Shown here piece by piece: positions 26,114 to 35,308 of a DNA stretch of 64,000 bases. The translations under genes were made by a program, and so were the position numbers. Under the pieces are notes generated by a model, which had not been told where the DNA came from, did not search any database, and saw only the letters and a program-made list of their open reading frames with translations. Each line of letters begins with the position of its first letter. Position 1 is the stretch's first letter. The stretch is from JBEICQ01 sp046297395 (GTDB lineage Bacteria > Bacteroidota > Bacteroidia > UBA4408): the NCBI GenBank assembly GCA_046297395.1, contig JBKCNM010000095.1, positions 1-64,000 on the forward strand, in the 5' to 3' direction.

Positions 26114-26853
26114 TGTTTTTTGCTTTTTTCATTAGTTTTTTATCCACTCTGGGTATTGGTTTAGCAGGTTTTGTGGTGAAACCTGCCCGCCTGCTGCACC
26201 AAAAGTTGCTCCTGGCTTTTACGGGTGCCTACCTCTTTGGTATTACGGTATTGCTTTTGTTGCCGGAGGTTTTTACCGAATCTTATCCCGGTATAGGCTA
26301 TTGGCTACTGGCCGGTTTTGTGTTTCAATACCTGCTTGAGTTTTTGTCCGAAGGCATTGAACACGGGCATCAACACATGCACCAGCATCATGCCCACGAT
26401 GTGCATCTGCCCATAGGATTGATGCTCGGACTTTGCATCCATGCTTTTTTCGAGGGTATTCCCATGGTGAGACACTTGGCAGATGGCAACATCAAAATTT
26501 CTGAAACGCTCCTGCTTGGCGTTGCTGTGCACAACATTCCGATTTCACTCACGCTGGTGCAGGTACTTCGTGAATGCGGACTAAAAAACAAACCGGTGAT
26601 ATTGCTTCTGTTGCTTTTTTCTGTGATGACTCCGCTCGGGATTTTGGCCGGAGGGTATTTTTACACAGGAATCGCTGCTGGGCATGAACAATGGCATGCT
26701 TGGTTTCTTGCCTTTGCCATTGGAATATTTCTGCATATCTCTACAACCATTTTATTTGAAAGTCACCAGAGCCACAGGTTTAATTTGCAAAAAACCGTGG
26801 TGATTTTATTAGGCTTTGCATGTGCCCTTGGATTTTTTTTGGGGGGTGCTTGA
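26113..26853 (+). CDS. ZIP family divalent metal transporter
   Basis: Inner-membrane importer of zinc or iron. The 246 aa protein has eight predicted hydrophobic segments with a histidine-rich loop after the third (EHGHQHMHQHHAHDVH, residues about 78-93) and the conserved transmembrane metal-binding sites: HAFFEGIPM in TM4 and HNIPISLTLV in TM5. It starts with GTG overlapping the methyltransferase stop codon. Strong terminator just downstream closes the unit. Metal specificity is not determinable. Confidence 0.88.
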   Translation: MFFAFFISFLSTLGIGLAGFVVKPARLLHQKLLLAFTGAYLFGITVLLLLPEVFTESYPGIGYWLLAGFVFQYLLEFLSEGIEHGHQHMHQHHAHDVHLPIGLMLGLCIHAFFEGIPMVRHLADGNIKISETLLLGVAVHNIPISLTLVQVLRECGLKNKPVILLLLLFSVMTPLGILAGGYFYTGIAAGHEQWHAWFLAFAIGIFLHISTTILFESHQSHRFNLQKTVVILLGFACALGFFLGGA

Positions 26854-26913
26854 ACAACTCTTCTTGTTTCATGTTAAGGTGTCATCAATTGATTTTCATT
26901 GGTTTTGTGGTTT

Positions 26914-26949
26914 AAGCCCCGGGAATGCAAGGCCCGGGGTTTTCTTTTG
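26914..26949 (+). terminator. Rho-independent terminator after the ZIP gene
   Basis: GC-rich stem CCCCGGG/CCCGGGG, extended by a G-U and two A-T pairs (26914-26923 with 26933-26942), nine-base loop, followed by a T-rich run. It lies 60 bp after the ZIP stop and before metG. Confidence 0.85.
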
Positions 26950-26985
26950 CTTTTTAATCTTCGTTTGCCCACTTTTGCCTCCCCA

Positions 26986-29043
26986 ATGAAATCATCACAC
27001 AAACGATATACAGTTACCGCCGCATTGCCCTACGCCAATGGGCCTAAACACCTTGGGCATCTGGCAGGGGCCTACTTACCAGCCGATGCCTATGTGCGCT
27101 ATTTGCGCAGCCGTAAAAAAGATGTGGTGTTTGTTTCCGGCAGCGATGAGCATGGAACAGCCATTGCCAATCAGGCCCTCAAAGAGAAGGTAAGTCCTCA
27201 GGAAATTATCGACAAATACCACCGAATCAACAAGGAAAGTTTCGAAAAGCTGGGTATCTCATTTGATATTTACCATCGCACCAGTGAGCCCATTCATCAT
27301 GAAACAGCGGCTGCGTTCTTCACTGAGCTCTATAACAAGGGATATTTGAGGGGAACAGAAACCGAACAATACTACGATGCTACATCAGGCAAATTTCTTG
27401 CCGACAGATACATCACAGGAACTTGTCCAAAGTGCCAATATCATGCAGCTTACGGCGATCAATGCGAGCGCTGTGGTTCTGATCTCACACCCACCGAACT
27501 GATTGAGCCCCGCTCTGTTTTAAGTGGAAGTAAGCCCGAACTGCGGAAAACCACCAACTGGTTTCTTCCCATGGATGAATTGCAGCCTAGAATAGAGGCT
27601 TATATTGAGGACCATCGCTACTGGAAGCCAACAGTATACGGACAATGTCGTTCATGGCTCAACGAAGGATTAAAACCCCGAGCAATGACCAGAGATTTGG
27701 ATTGGGGCGTGAAAGTTCCCCTGCCGGAAGCCGAAGGAAAAGTGATGTATGTTTGGTTTGATGCACCAATCGGATACATTTCTGCCACTCGTCAATGGGC
27801 AAAAGATCATCAAAAAAACTGGGAACCTTACTGGAAGGACAAGGATACCAAATTGGTTCACTTTTTAGGAAAAGACAATATTGTTTTTCATTGCATCACC
27901 TTCCCCCTCATGCTCATGCTGCATGGCGATTATATTTTACCCGATGATGTACCGGCCAATGAATTTATGAACCTGGAAGGGGAAAAGATGAGCACCAGCA
28001 GGGGCTGGAGCATAGAAATGCATGAGTATATTAACGATTTCCCCGGCAAGGTTGATGTCTTACGATATTATCTGCTGAGCATTTTGCCCGAACAGAAGGA
28101 CAGTGAGTTTACATGGAAAGATTTTCAGGCAAGAAACAACAATGAACTGGTGGCGATTCTCGGAAATTTTGTGAACCGTGCCCTCGTGCTAACACATAAA
28201 TTTTACGGCGGAAAAGTGCCTTTTGCTGGGCAAAATACCGAAGCCGACCTGGCATTGATTGCCGAAATGGCTGAGTTCCCTGGGCGTGTGGGCGCTTACA
28301 TAGAACAGTTCCGTTTTAGGGATGCACTCATGGAGATGATGAACCTGGCCAGGCTGGGCAACAAATATCTCGCCGATACAGAGCCCTGGAAAATTGTAAA
28401 GACCCAACCCGAGAGAGCAGCCCATATTTTACATTTGAGTCTGCAGCTTTGTGCAAGTTTGTCCGCATTGTGTTTTCCATTTTTACCAAACACGGCTGCA
28501 GACATTGCCAATATGCTCAACATCGGGATTCCCGATTGGGACCATGCAGGAAAAACCAACTTGCTTAAAGGCGGCGATAATATTAAGGAAGCACATTTGC
28601 TTTTTGAGCGCGTAGAAGATGAAGTAGTTGAAAACCAGTTAAAGAAATTAAGGGAGAAAGCAGCGGCATTGTCACCTGCTCCTGCAACATCAGAAACCGT
28701 CATTCAGGCTGCGAAAGATGCCATTACCTACGAAGCTTTTTCTGCGATGGATCTAAGAATTTCTCAGGTGCTTGAAGCTGAAAAAGTGACAGGAACAGAT
28801 AAATTGCTAAAACTTCTGATTGATACAGGACTCGACAAAAGAATCATTGTTTCGGGGATTGCGCAGCATTATACGCCTGAACAATTGCCGGGAAAAAAAG
28901 TACTGGTGCTTGTGAATCTCGAACCCCGAAAAATACGGGGAATTGAATCCAAAGGAATGATTTTGATGGCAGAAGATGCCTCTGGTAAACTCAGTTTGGT
29001 TTGTCCGGTAGAGGATGTAAATCCCGGATCCGTCGTTAAGTGA
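26986..29043 (+). CDS. metG: Methionyl-tRNA synthetase
   Basis: Charges tRNA-Met. HIGH appears as HLGH in PYANGPKHLGHLAGAYLPAD near the N terminus; the zinc knuckle CPKCQYHAAYGDQCERC; the KMSKS loop as KMSTS in GEKMSTSRGWSI; an anticodon-binding domain; and a C-terminal EMAP II/Arc1p-like tRNA-binding domain (FSAMDLRISQVLEAEKV onward, about residues 580-685). The 685 aa length from this ATG is usual; the longer open frame from 26899 runs through the terminator and is not credible. Confidence 0.97.
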   Translation: MKSSHKRYTVTAALPYANGPKHLGHLAGAYLPADAYVRYLRSRKKDVVFVSGSDEHGTAIANQALKEKVSPQEIIDKYHRINKESFEKLGISFDIYHRTSEPIHHETAAAFFTELYNKGYLRGTETEQYYDATSGKFLADRYITGTCPKCQYHAAYGDQCERCGSDLTPTELIEPRSVLSGSKPELRKTTNWFLPMDELQPRIEAYIEDHRYWKPTVYGQCRSWLNEGLKPRAMTRDLDWGVKVPLPEAEGKVMYVWFDAPIGYISATRQWAKDHQKNWEPYWKDKDTKLVHFLGKDNIVFHCITFPLMLMLHGDYILPDDVPANEFMNLEGEKMSTSRGWSIEMHEYINDFPGKVDVLRYYLLSILPEQKDSEFTWKDFQARNNNELVAILGNFVNRALVLTHKFYGGKVPFAGQNTEADLALIAEMAEFPGRVGAYIEQFRFRDALMEMMNLARLGNKYLADTEPWKIVKTQPERAAHILHLSLQLCASLSALCFPFLPNTAADIANMLNIGIPDWDHAGKTNLLKGGDNIKEAHLLFERVEDEVVENQLKKLREKAAALSPAPATSETVIQAAKDAITYEAFSAMDLRISQVLEAEKVTGTDKLLKLLIDTGLDKRIIVSGIAQHYTPEQLPGKKVLVLVNLEPRKIRGIESKGMILMAEDASGKLSLVCPVEDVNPGSVVK

Positions 29044-29115
29044 GACAATGAACTTTGCCGGTAAATGAAGTAGCAACATCTTCTCTTCGGACTGAGTAAA
29101 ACAGAGGAAAAACGC

Positions 29116-29168
29116 AAAAGGCACAAGTTAAAAAAGTTGGATGTATCAGATACATTGCGCCTTTTTTT
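29116..29168. terminator. Probable bidirectional terminator between metG and a methyltransferase gene
   Basis: AAAAGGCACAA (29116-29126) pairs with TTGCGCCTTTT (29155-29165) with one mismatch, enclosing a smaller ATGTATC/GATACAT stem, and is followed by T's on the plus strand and A-to-T reading on the other. It lies between the converging gene ends at 29043 and 29206. Confidence 0.65.
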
Positions 29169-29205
29169 GCAGCATTTCAATTTGTTTTTTTTCTTCAGAG
29201 CACAA

Positions 29206-29892
29206 TCAGCGTACAGCTATTCCATAGCCCACATATCTCAGATTCTCCGGGATTAAAGGCATCATGAGGTCATCTGCACGGGAGAGCAGGTTTCGCTGTT
29301 TTTCAGTCCTGCCAAAGGCAGAAAAAAAACCATGAGATTGTATGTTTACAGAAGAAAACTCCCCGGTCAGGGTTCGGAGTTCTGTCATGTTTGGGTATCT
29401 CCATGAATGTCCCCATTTTACAAAATACCTGCGCATGAATTGGTGCAGGGCTGAGGCCGACAGATTTTCTGCAAACAAAAATATCCCGCCCGGCTTCAGG
29501 GCTTTGTAAATTTCTTGGGTTGCCAGTTTTTGCTTTTCAAAATCATTATCCCTTCCTATACCGCCCAACACAGATTTGCATACGACCAAATCAAAATGAG
29601 ATTCATAAGGAATGCGTGTGGCATCAATGTCCTGATAGGAAATTAATTTTTCCATTCCGAATTTTTGGTGAAGGGGATAAGCAGATTTTTCACTGCCCGA
29701 TAAATCAGAGCATATTACCTGAATGCCTTTTTGTGCAAGCCAAAGAGAGAGGCCTCCTTGGTTGGCTCCCAACTCCAATGCATTTTGAATCTTGTTCCAT
29801 GGCACATGGGTTTCCCAATAGTGAAGGGACTTGCTCCAGCAGCGTGAATCCCATAAAAGGTAATCATGATTTGAAGGTAAATTTTTTATCAT
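29206..29892 (-). CDS. Class I SAM-dependent methyltransferase
   Basis: A 228 aa protein with motif I ALELGANQGGLSLWLA near residue 39, a following ICSDLSGSEK, ATRIPY and the LKPGGIFLFAENL motif. Substrate unknown. It is a stand-alone gene convergent with metG and divergent from pheT; the product has no signal peptide or membrane segment, so it is cytoplasmic. Confidence 0.85.
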   Translation of the reverse strand: MIKNLPSNHDYLLWDSRCWSKSLHYWETHVPWNKIQNALELGANQGGLSLWLAQKGIQVICSDLSGSEKSAYPLHQKFGMEKLISYQDIDATRIPYESHFDLVVCKSVLGGIGRDNDFEKQKLATQEIYKALKPGGIFLFAENLSASALHQFMRRYFVKWGHSWRYPNMTELRTLTGEFSSVNIQSHGFFSAFGRTEKQRNLLSRADDLMMPLIPENLRYVGYGIAVR

Positions 29893-30077
29893 CTGAAATT
29901 AAATATGGTCTCTGCAAAGTAAAAAAAACCATAGATATTTTGTTTTTTATTCATCCCTAAATGTCTATTCGAATGAGGAAAACAAATGTCCTCAGGTATT
30001 TTTTCGAAAGTTTTAATTTTTGCTGAATCATTGTCCGATTTGCGATAAAGAGGAAATTGCTGATGTAAATTCGGGGA

Positions 30078-30085
30078 TAATTTTG
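30078..30085 (+). promoter_or_regulatory. Bacteroidota -7 box TAATTTTG for pheT
   Basis: Exact TAnnTTTG match ending 12 nt before the ATG at 30098, the spacing seen in several other genes here. It lies inside the longer open frame from 30020, which argues against that longer form. Confidence 0.45.
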
Positions 30086-30097
30086 CTTTTTTGCAAG

Positions 30098-32497
30098 ATG
30101 AAAATTTCCTACCGCTGGTTATCCCGATATCTTCCTCAAATACCTCCTGTGGAGGAAATAGCTGAACTGCTTACTTCCTCAGGCCTGGAAGTGGAATCCA
30201 TTGAAACTTTTGAAACCATCAAAGGAAGTTTAAAAGGCTTGGTATGCGGAAAGGTACTCACCTGTGTGCAACATCCCAATGCAGACAGGCTTAAACTTAC
30301 AACGGTTGACGATGGAAGTGGTACCCTGATACAGGTAGTGTGCGGAGCACCTAATGTGGCAGCAGGACAGCATGTGGTGTTGGCACCTGTGGGAACCACG
30401 GTTCATCCCTTGGAAGGTGAACCTTTTGTAATCAAACAAGCAAACATTCGCGGAGAACTGTCTCAAGGCATGTTGTGTGCGGAAGATGAGATAGGATTGG
30501 GAAAGAGCCATGAGGGCATATTAATTTTGCCTGAAACCATAGCACCCGGTCAATTGCTTGCACCCATTTTTGGAGCAGAGGAAGACCTGGTGCTCGAAAT
30601 AGGACTTACTCCCAATCGCATCGATGCCATCAGCCACATGGCCGTTGCCAGAGAAATTGTGGCATTGTACCGCATCCGTAAAAACATCCTTTTAGATTTT
30701 ACTGAGCCGGAACTTATCATGGCTCCAAAGGACATCAGCATGCCTGTTGGCATCAAGGTTGAAGCTGAAGATACCTGCCTGCGATACAATGCCAGTTATG
30801 CAAGCGGGTTTGCCGGCATTCACACGCCTTTGTGGATGCGCAACCTTCTGCTTGCTGCAGGCCTTCGTCCCATTCATCTGGCTGCAGACATATGCAATTT
30901 TGTGATGTTAGAAACCGGGCAGCCCATGCATGCTTTCGATGCCGCAAAGATTGAAGGCAAGCATCTTTATATCAGAAAGGCTCAGGAAAATGAAGCCTTT
31001 GAACTACTCGATGGAAGCCTGTGCAAAACAGATGCTCAGGATCTTGTTATTGTCGACACAAAGAAACCTCTGTGCCTTGCCGGTATCATGGGTGGAAGGG
31101 AAGCCGCCATGCAGGTAAATAGTGATGAGCTGGTGTTTGAATCAGCCTGTTTTGCTCCCATAAACATTCGGAAATCCTCCAAAAGATTACAGGTAAAAAG
31201 TGATTCATCCTTTCGTTTTGAGCGCGGCAGCGACATCAATGCCTGCGAATATGCGCTGAGGAGAGCCATCACTTTGCTTTCGCAATCTGCTCCCGCATGC
31301 AAGATACAGGGATGGTTCCAACATTATCCCGTGTCGGTATCACCCAAGATTCTCCAGGTAAATCCCGACAAAATCCGCCGCATTACCGGAACCCTTGTTT
31401 CAAACAATGAGATGGCAGGCATTTTAACCACAGGTGGCATGCCCACAAAAGCAGAGGGTGAAAACCTAATGGTAAGCATTCCTACCAGCAAAGTGGATGT
31501 TACCCGCGAGGCCGATGTGGCAGAAGAATTTTTAAGACTATACGGATACGACAATGTGGTCTTGCCGGAGGTCATGAAGTTTACTCCTTCCTCACTTGGC
31601 TCTCCTTATGAACTTAGAGACAAACTGGCCGGGTATCTCACCGGGAGAGGATTCACAGAAACCATGTCCCTTTCATTGGATGCTGCAAACGGATGGCATG
31701 CCGAGGGAGTGGAACCGGTGCCGGTTGATAATCCGCTAAGCAGCGAACTGGGTGTGTTGCGCACCGGAATGCTGGGAGGCATGCTGAAAACAACAGCCCA
31801 TAACATGTCTCACAAAACCCATGACATTCGGATTTTTGAATTTGGAAAAACCTATGCCAAAACTCCGGAGGGCATAGCAGAAAAACATGTGCTGGGTATC
31901 CTGGCAAGCGGCAAAATGAATGAGCATCATTTCTCGGTCTCGGGAAGAGAATCTGGTTGGATGGACATCAAAGCCCTCACAGAGGTATGTCTTCAAATGT
32001 GTGGATGCAATCCATCGAACCTCAAAATTTCCTCCACGGCTCATGGTTTTGTTTTTACAGGAAAAAAGGAAATGGTTTTTGCCGAAATATATGTACTCAA
32101 TAAAAAACAGTTGGCCGGTCTTGATATCAGGCAGTCTGTTTTTGCTGCCAGCATCTATCTTGATGTATGCAATCGATATGCTGAAGCGGCTCCCAAATTC
32201 AAACAGGTGACCAAGTTCCCTTCGGTAAAGCGGGATCTAGCCCTTGTCATAGATCACACGGTGGAGTATCATACCTTGAAGCGGCTGGCTTTTGAAACGG
32301 AGAGAAAGTTGTTGAAAGAAGTGAGTTTGTTTGATGTGTACAAAGGAGACAAAATCCCGGAAGGAAAGAAAAGTTATGCGCTCAGTTTTGTTTTGCAGGA
32401 CGCCGCAAAAACCTTGTCTGATGTTGAAATAGATCAGTGCATGGACAAACTCCTCAAAAAATTTGAAAAAGAGACAGGTGCTTCGTTGCGATCCTGA
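30098..32497 (+). CDS. pheT: Phenylalanyl-tRNA synthetase beta chain
   Basis: Non-catalytic-looking but essential large subunit of PheRS, with the editing site. The 799 aa protein shows an EMAP-like tRNA-binding domain early (LKGLVCGKVLTCVQHPNADRL), B3/B4 editing domain (GRGEAAMQ region: GGREAAMQVNSDELVFESA), B5 domain (LQVNPDKIRRITG), the FRFERGSD motif, and the C-terminal ferredoxin-fold anticodon-binding domain (FPSVKRDLALVID). The start at 30098 gives MKISYRWLSRYL as in other PheT. The alpha chain pheS is not nearby. Confidence 0.96.
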   Translation: MKISYRWLSRYLPQIPPVEEIAELLTSSGLEVESIETFETIKGSLKGLVCGKVLTCVQHPNADRLKLTTVDDGSGTLIQVVCGAPNVAAGQHVVLAPVGTTVHPLEGEPFVIKQANIRGELSQGMLCAEDEIGLGKSHEGILILPETIAPGQLLAPIFGAEEDLVLEIGLTPNRIDAISHMAVAREIVALYRIRKNILLDFTEPELIMAPKDISMPVGIKVEAEDTCLRYNASYASGFAGIHTPLWMRNLLLAAGLRPIHLAADICNFVMLETGQPMHAFDAAKIEGKHLYIRKAQENEAFELLDGSLCKTDAQDLVIVDTKKPLCLAGIMGGREAAMQVNSDELVFESACFAPINIRKSSKRLQVKSDSSFRFERGSDINACEYALRRAITLLSQSAPACKIQGWFQHYPVSVSPKILQVNPDKIRRITGTLVSNNEMAGILTTGGMPTKAEGENLMVSIPTSKVDVTREADVAEEFLRLYGYDNVVLPEVMKFTPSSLGSPYELRDKLAGYLTGRGFTETMSLSLDAANGWHAEGVEPVPVDNPLSSELGVLRTGMLGGMLKTTAHNMSHKTHDIRIFEFGKTYAKTPEGIAEKHVLGILASGKMNEHHFSVSGRESGWMDIKALTEVCLQMCGCNPSNLKISSTAHGFVFTGKKEMVFAEIYVLNKKQLAGLDIRQSVFAASIYLDVCNRYAEAAPKFKQVTKFPSVKRDLALVIDHTVEYHTLKRLAFETERKLLKEVSLFDVYKGDKIPEGKKSYALSFVLQDAAKTLSDVEIDQCMDKLLKKFEKETGASLRS

Positions 32498-32513
32498 TGT
32501 ACTTGCGATTAAG

Positions 32514-33335
32514 ATGATTGTTTTTCCAAATGCAAAAATAAACCTCGGGCTCTGTATCACTGATAAAAGAGCAGATGGTTACCACAACATCAACTCGGTG
32601 TTTTATCCGCTCCGGAATTGTTGTGATGTGTTGGAAGGCATTCATCTGAACTTGCCTGATCATACCTGCAAGCTCATCATGATGGATGAACATTGGAAGG
32701 AGCCCGAAGAAGCGAACCTTGTTTACAAGGCCTATCATTTGTTGGCCAAAGATTTTAAGCTGGGAGGTACCTGCTTTCGTCTGAAAAAAACGATTCCCAC
32801 AGGAGCAGGTTTGGGTGGAGGATCGGCCGATGCTGCATTTGCAGTTCAACTATTGTCGGAACTATATAATTTGAACCTAAGCAGGGAACAGAAGCTTTCA
32901 TATGCTGCCATGTTGGGGAGCGATGTGCCTTTTTTTATCGACAATACGCCTGCTGCGGTGAGTGGGAGAGGAGAAGACATCCGGCCCATCGAATTGTCTC
33001 TCTCCGGTTATTTTCTTTGCTTGATTCACCCCGGAATATTTGTATCCACACCGGAAGCATACAGACTAATCAGTCCCGCCGTGCCCAAACATCTTCCTGC
33101 CGATGTGGTACAATTGTCTCCTGATAAATGGAAGCCTCTCTTGGTAAATGATTTCGAAATGCCACTCTTTAAAAAACATCCTCTTATTGGCCGTCTCAAG
33201 GATTGGATGTACGAGCAGGGTGCCCTGTTTGCGCTCATGTCGGGCAGTGGAAGCGCAGTGTACGGTATATTCGAAAAAAAACCCGGATTGCCTGCTTTTC
33301 CTGGCGCCATTTTTCAGAGGGAATTCCCACTCTGA
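32514..33335 (+). CDS. ispE: 4-diphosphocytidyl-2-C-methyl-D-erythritol kinase
   Basis: GHMP kinase phosphorylating CDP-ME in the MEP pathway, which also uses dxs earlier in the window. Seen: PNAKINLGLCITDKRADGYHNI at the N terminus, the ATP loop IPTGAGLGGGSADAAFAV, and the C-terminal MSGSGSAVYGIF. The 273 aa length is normal. It begins 16 bp after pheT, giving an unusual but plausible pheT-ispE transcription unit; the in-frame open stretch upstream to 32463 overlaps pheT and is not needed. Confidence 0.95.
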   Translation: MIVFPNAKINLGLCITDKRADGYHNINSVFYPLRNCCDVLEGIHLNLPDHTCKLIMMDEHWKEPEEANLVYKAYHLLAKDFKLGGTCFRLKKTIPTGAGLGGGSADAAFAVQLLSELYNLNLSREQKLSYAAMLGSDVPFFIDNTPAAVSGRGEDIRPIELSLSGYFLCLIHPGIFVSTPEAYRLISPAVPKHLPADVVQLSPDKWKPLLVNDFEMPLFKKHPLIGRLKDWMYEQGALFALMSGSGSAVYGIFEKKPGLPAFPGAIFQREFPL

Positions 33336-33353
33336 GCCATTGATGGATTCCCT

Positions 33354-33361
33354 TATCTTTG
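33354..33361 (+). promoter_or_regulatory. Bacteroidota -7 box TATCTTTG upstream of the deoxyhypusine-synthase-like gene
   Basis: Exact TAnnTTTG match ending 12 nt before the ATG at 33374. It supports 33374 rather than 33359 as the start, since the latter would fall within the box. Confidence 0.5.
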
Positions 33362-33373
33362 CTGCCCTTAAAA

Positions 33374-34354
33374 ATGGATATGAAAAAAGGACCTGTTTCC
33401 GGTTTTATAGAACACCACTACCGTCATTTTAATGCAGCTGCCCTCATGGATGCAGCCAAAGGTTACGAAACCCATCTGCTGGAAGGTGGCAAAATGATGA
33501 TTACCCTTGCGGGTGCCATGAGTACAGCCGAATTGGGTATCTCACTTGCCGAGATGATCCGACAGGACAAGGTTCAGATCATTTCCTGCACTGGTGCAAA
33601 TCTGGAGGAAGACATCATGAACCTCGTGGCTCATAAATCATACAAACGCGTGCCACATTACCGCGACCTGAGTCCACAGGACGAATGGGATTTGCTCGAA
33701 AATCATTTCAACAGGGTAACCGATACCTGCATTCCTGAAGAGGAAGCTTTCAGGCGCTTACAAAAGCACATACATAGGATTTGGAAGAACGCCGACATGC
33801 AGGGGGAAAGGTATTTTCCCCATGAATTTATGTATCAGATTTTGCTCAGTGGCGAGCTTGAACAGTATTATGAAATAGATCCCTCCAATTCATGGATGTT
33901 GGCTGCAGCGCAAAAAAATCTGCCCATCATTGTACCTGGTTGGGAAGACTCCACCATGGGAAACATCTTTGCATCCTATTGTATCAAAGGAGAAATTAAA
34001 CCTTCCACCATGAAGTCAGGCATCGAGTATATGATGTGGTTGGCAGATTGGTATATCAAGCATTCATCCGGCAAAGGAGTAGGCTTTTTTCAGATTGGTG
34101 GCGGGATAGCAGGTGACTTCCCCATTTGTGTGGTGCCCATGCTTTATCAGGACATGGAAATGGAAGAAATTCCTTTTTGGAGCTATTTCTGCCAGATTTC
34201 TGATTCTACCACCAGCTATGGTTCTTATTCCGGGGCGGTTCCGAATGAAAAAATTACCTGGGGGAAATTGGGTATTGAAACGCCCAAATATGTCATTGAA
34301 TCCGATGCTACCATTGTGGCACCTCTTATTTTTTCATGGTTGTTAGGTTGGTAA
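33374..34354 (+). CDS. Deoxyhypusine synthase-like protein
   Basis: Belongs to the deoxyhypusine synthase fold family, NAD-dependent enzymes that transfer an aminobutyl group from spermidine. Visible: an NAD-binding LSGELEQ/ MITLAGAMSTAELGISLAEMIR N-terminal part, the GGGIAGDFPICVVP segment, and the active-site stretch SGAVPNEKITWGKLG, which contains the lysine that carries the aminobutyl intermediate in eukaryotic DHS (SGA.PDE..SWGK). The 326 aa is slightly shorter than the human enzyme. Bacteria lack eIF5A, so the acceptor must be different, perhaps a polyamine (homospermidine-type reaction). The genes downstream follow within 21 bp, but the sequence names no partner. Confidence 0.85.
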   Translation: MDMKKGPVSGFIEHHYRHFNAAALMDAAKGYETHLLEGGKMMITLAGAMSTAELGISLAEMIRQDKVQIISCTGANLEEDIMNLVAHKSYKRVPHYRDLSPQDEWDLLENHFNRVTDTCIPEEEAFRRLQKHIHRIWKNADMQGERYFPHEFMYQILLSGELEQYYEIDPSNSWMLAAAQKNLPIIVPGWEDSTMGNIFASYCIKGEIKPSTMKSGIEYMMWLADWYIKHSSGKGVGFFQIGGGIAGDFPICVVPMLYQDMEMEEIPFWSYFCQISDSTTSYGSYSGAVPNEKITWGKLGIETPKYVIESDATIVAPLIFSWLLGW

Positions 34355-34375
34355 TTTTTATATTTACACGCCTTC

Positions 34376-35296
34376 ATGAAAACAAGCACAAGCAAATTTT
34401 ACCTCGCAATTCTTCTTCCGGCACTGATTCTCCTATCTTCTTGCCAGAGGCTGGACGATCAATTTTTTAATCCTACCTCCGTTTCAGGAGAATATCAGCT
34501 CGAGGATTACACAGGAGATACAGAGATAAAGCTGGATTCCAATTACCGTATTGCAGAGAGTTCGATTGATAAAACCGTGGTTTTCCCTTCCAGAACACCC
34601 TACGAAACTTCCGACCAATACATTCGAGGTATTTACATCAGTGGATCTAAAGGCTTTGCCAAAGACACCGTTATTCTCTACTTGCATGGCAACAAGGGAA
34701 ACATAGATTTTTACTGGAACCGGGCAAAATTACTGGCACATGTAGGTGGAAAGTACAGGTACGGGGTGCTCATATTCGATTACCGTGGTTATGGTTTGTC
34801 GCGCGGCACCTCTAATGAAGCATCCCTGTATGCTGACACGGAAGGTGCTATGAAGTGGTTAAAATCCAAAGGAGTTGATGGAAGCAGAGTGATTGTATAT
34901 GGTTTTAGTTTAGGAACGGCCCCTGCTGTTGAATTCTGCCAGCAATCGCGTATTCTCACTCCTTCAAAAATGATTCTTGAGGCACCTATGGCATCAGCTT
35001 ATGCACTTGTTGAGGGTGCTGCCAAGCTGAATATGCCGGCAAGTTTCTTCACTGATCTGCAACTAAACAACCTCAAAAAAATCAAGCGCGTGATTCAACC
35101 CTTCCTATGGTTGCATGGCGCCGATGACGACTACATTAGCATGGAAAAACAAGGCAAGCCGGTGTATGAAAGATACCGTGGCATGTTTAAGCAAAAAGCC
35201 ATCGTAGAAGGTGCCGGTCATTCTGATTTACCCACAGTGATGGGTTTGGAAGGCTACAAAAAAACCATTTACGAATTTATCTTGCGTAGAAGGTAA
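34376..35296 (+). CDS. Alpha/beta hydrolase family lipoprotein
   Basis: A 306 aa exported lipoprotein (LLSSC lipobox, lipidated Cys23). The mature part is an alpha/beta hydrolase of the BEM46-like or serine aminopeptidase group: oxyanion-side LYLHGNKGNIDFYW, catalytic nucleophile in VYGFSLGTAPAV (GxSxG near residue 180), acid in LHGADDDYIS, and histidine in EGAGHSDLP. Anchored to the periplasmic face of a membrane; substrate unknown. It starts 21 bp after the deoxyhypusine-synthase-like gene and 12 bp before mnmD, suggesting one mRNA. Confidence 0.85.
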   Translation: MKTSTSKFYLAILLPALILLSSCQRLDDQFFNPTSVSGEYQLEDYTGDTEIKLDSNYRIAESSIDKTVVFPSRTPYETSDQYIRGIYISGSKGFAKDTVILYLHGNKGNIDFYWNRAKLLAHVGGKYRYGVLIFDYRGYGLSRGTSNEASLYADTEGAMKWLKSKGVDGSRVIVYGFSLGTAPAVEFCQQSRILTPSKMILEAPMASAYALVEGAAKLNMPASFFTDLQLNNLKKIKRVIQPFLWLHGADDDYISMEKQGKPVYERYRGMFKQKAIVEGAGHSDLPTVMGLEGYKKTIYEFILRRR

Positions 35297-35308
35297 ATTA
35301 CCTCCGTT

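Noticed and set aside
29041..29205. Possible riboswitch or RNA between metG and the convergent gene
   Set aside because: The structure is explained by a bidirectional terminator.
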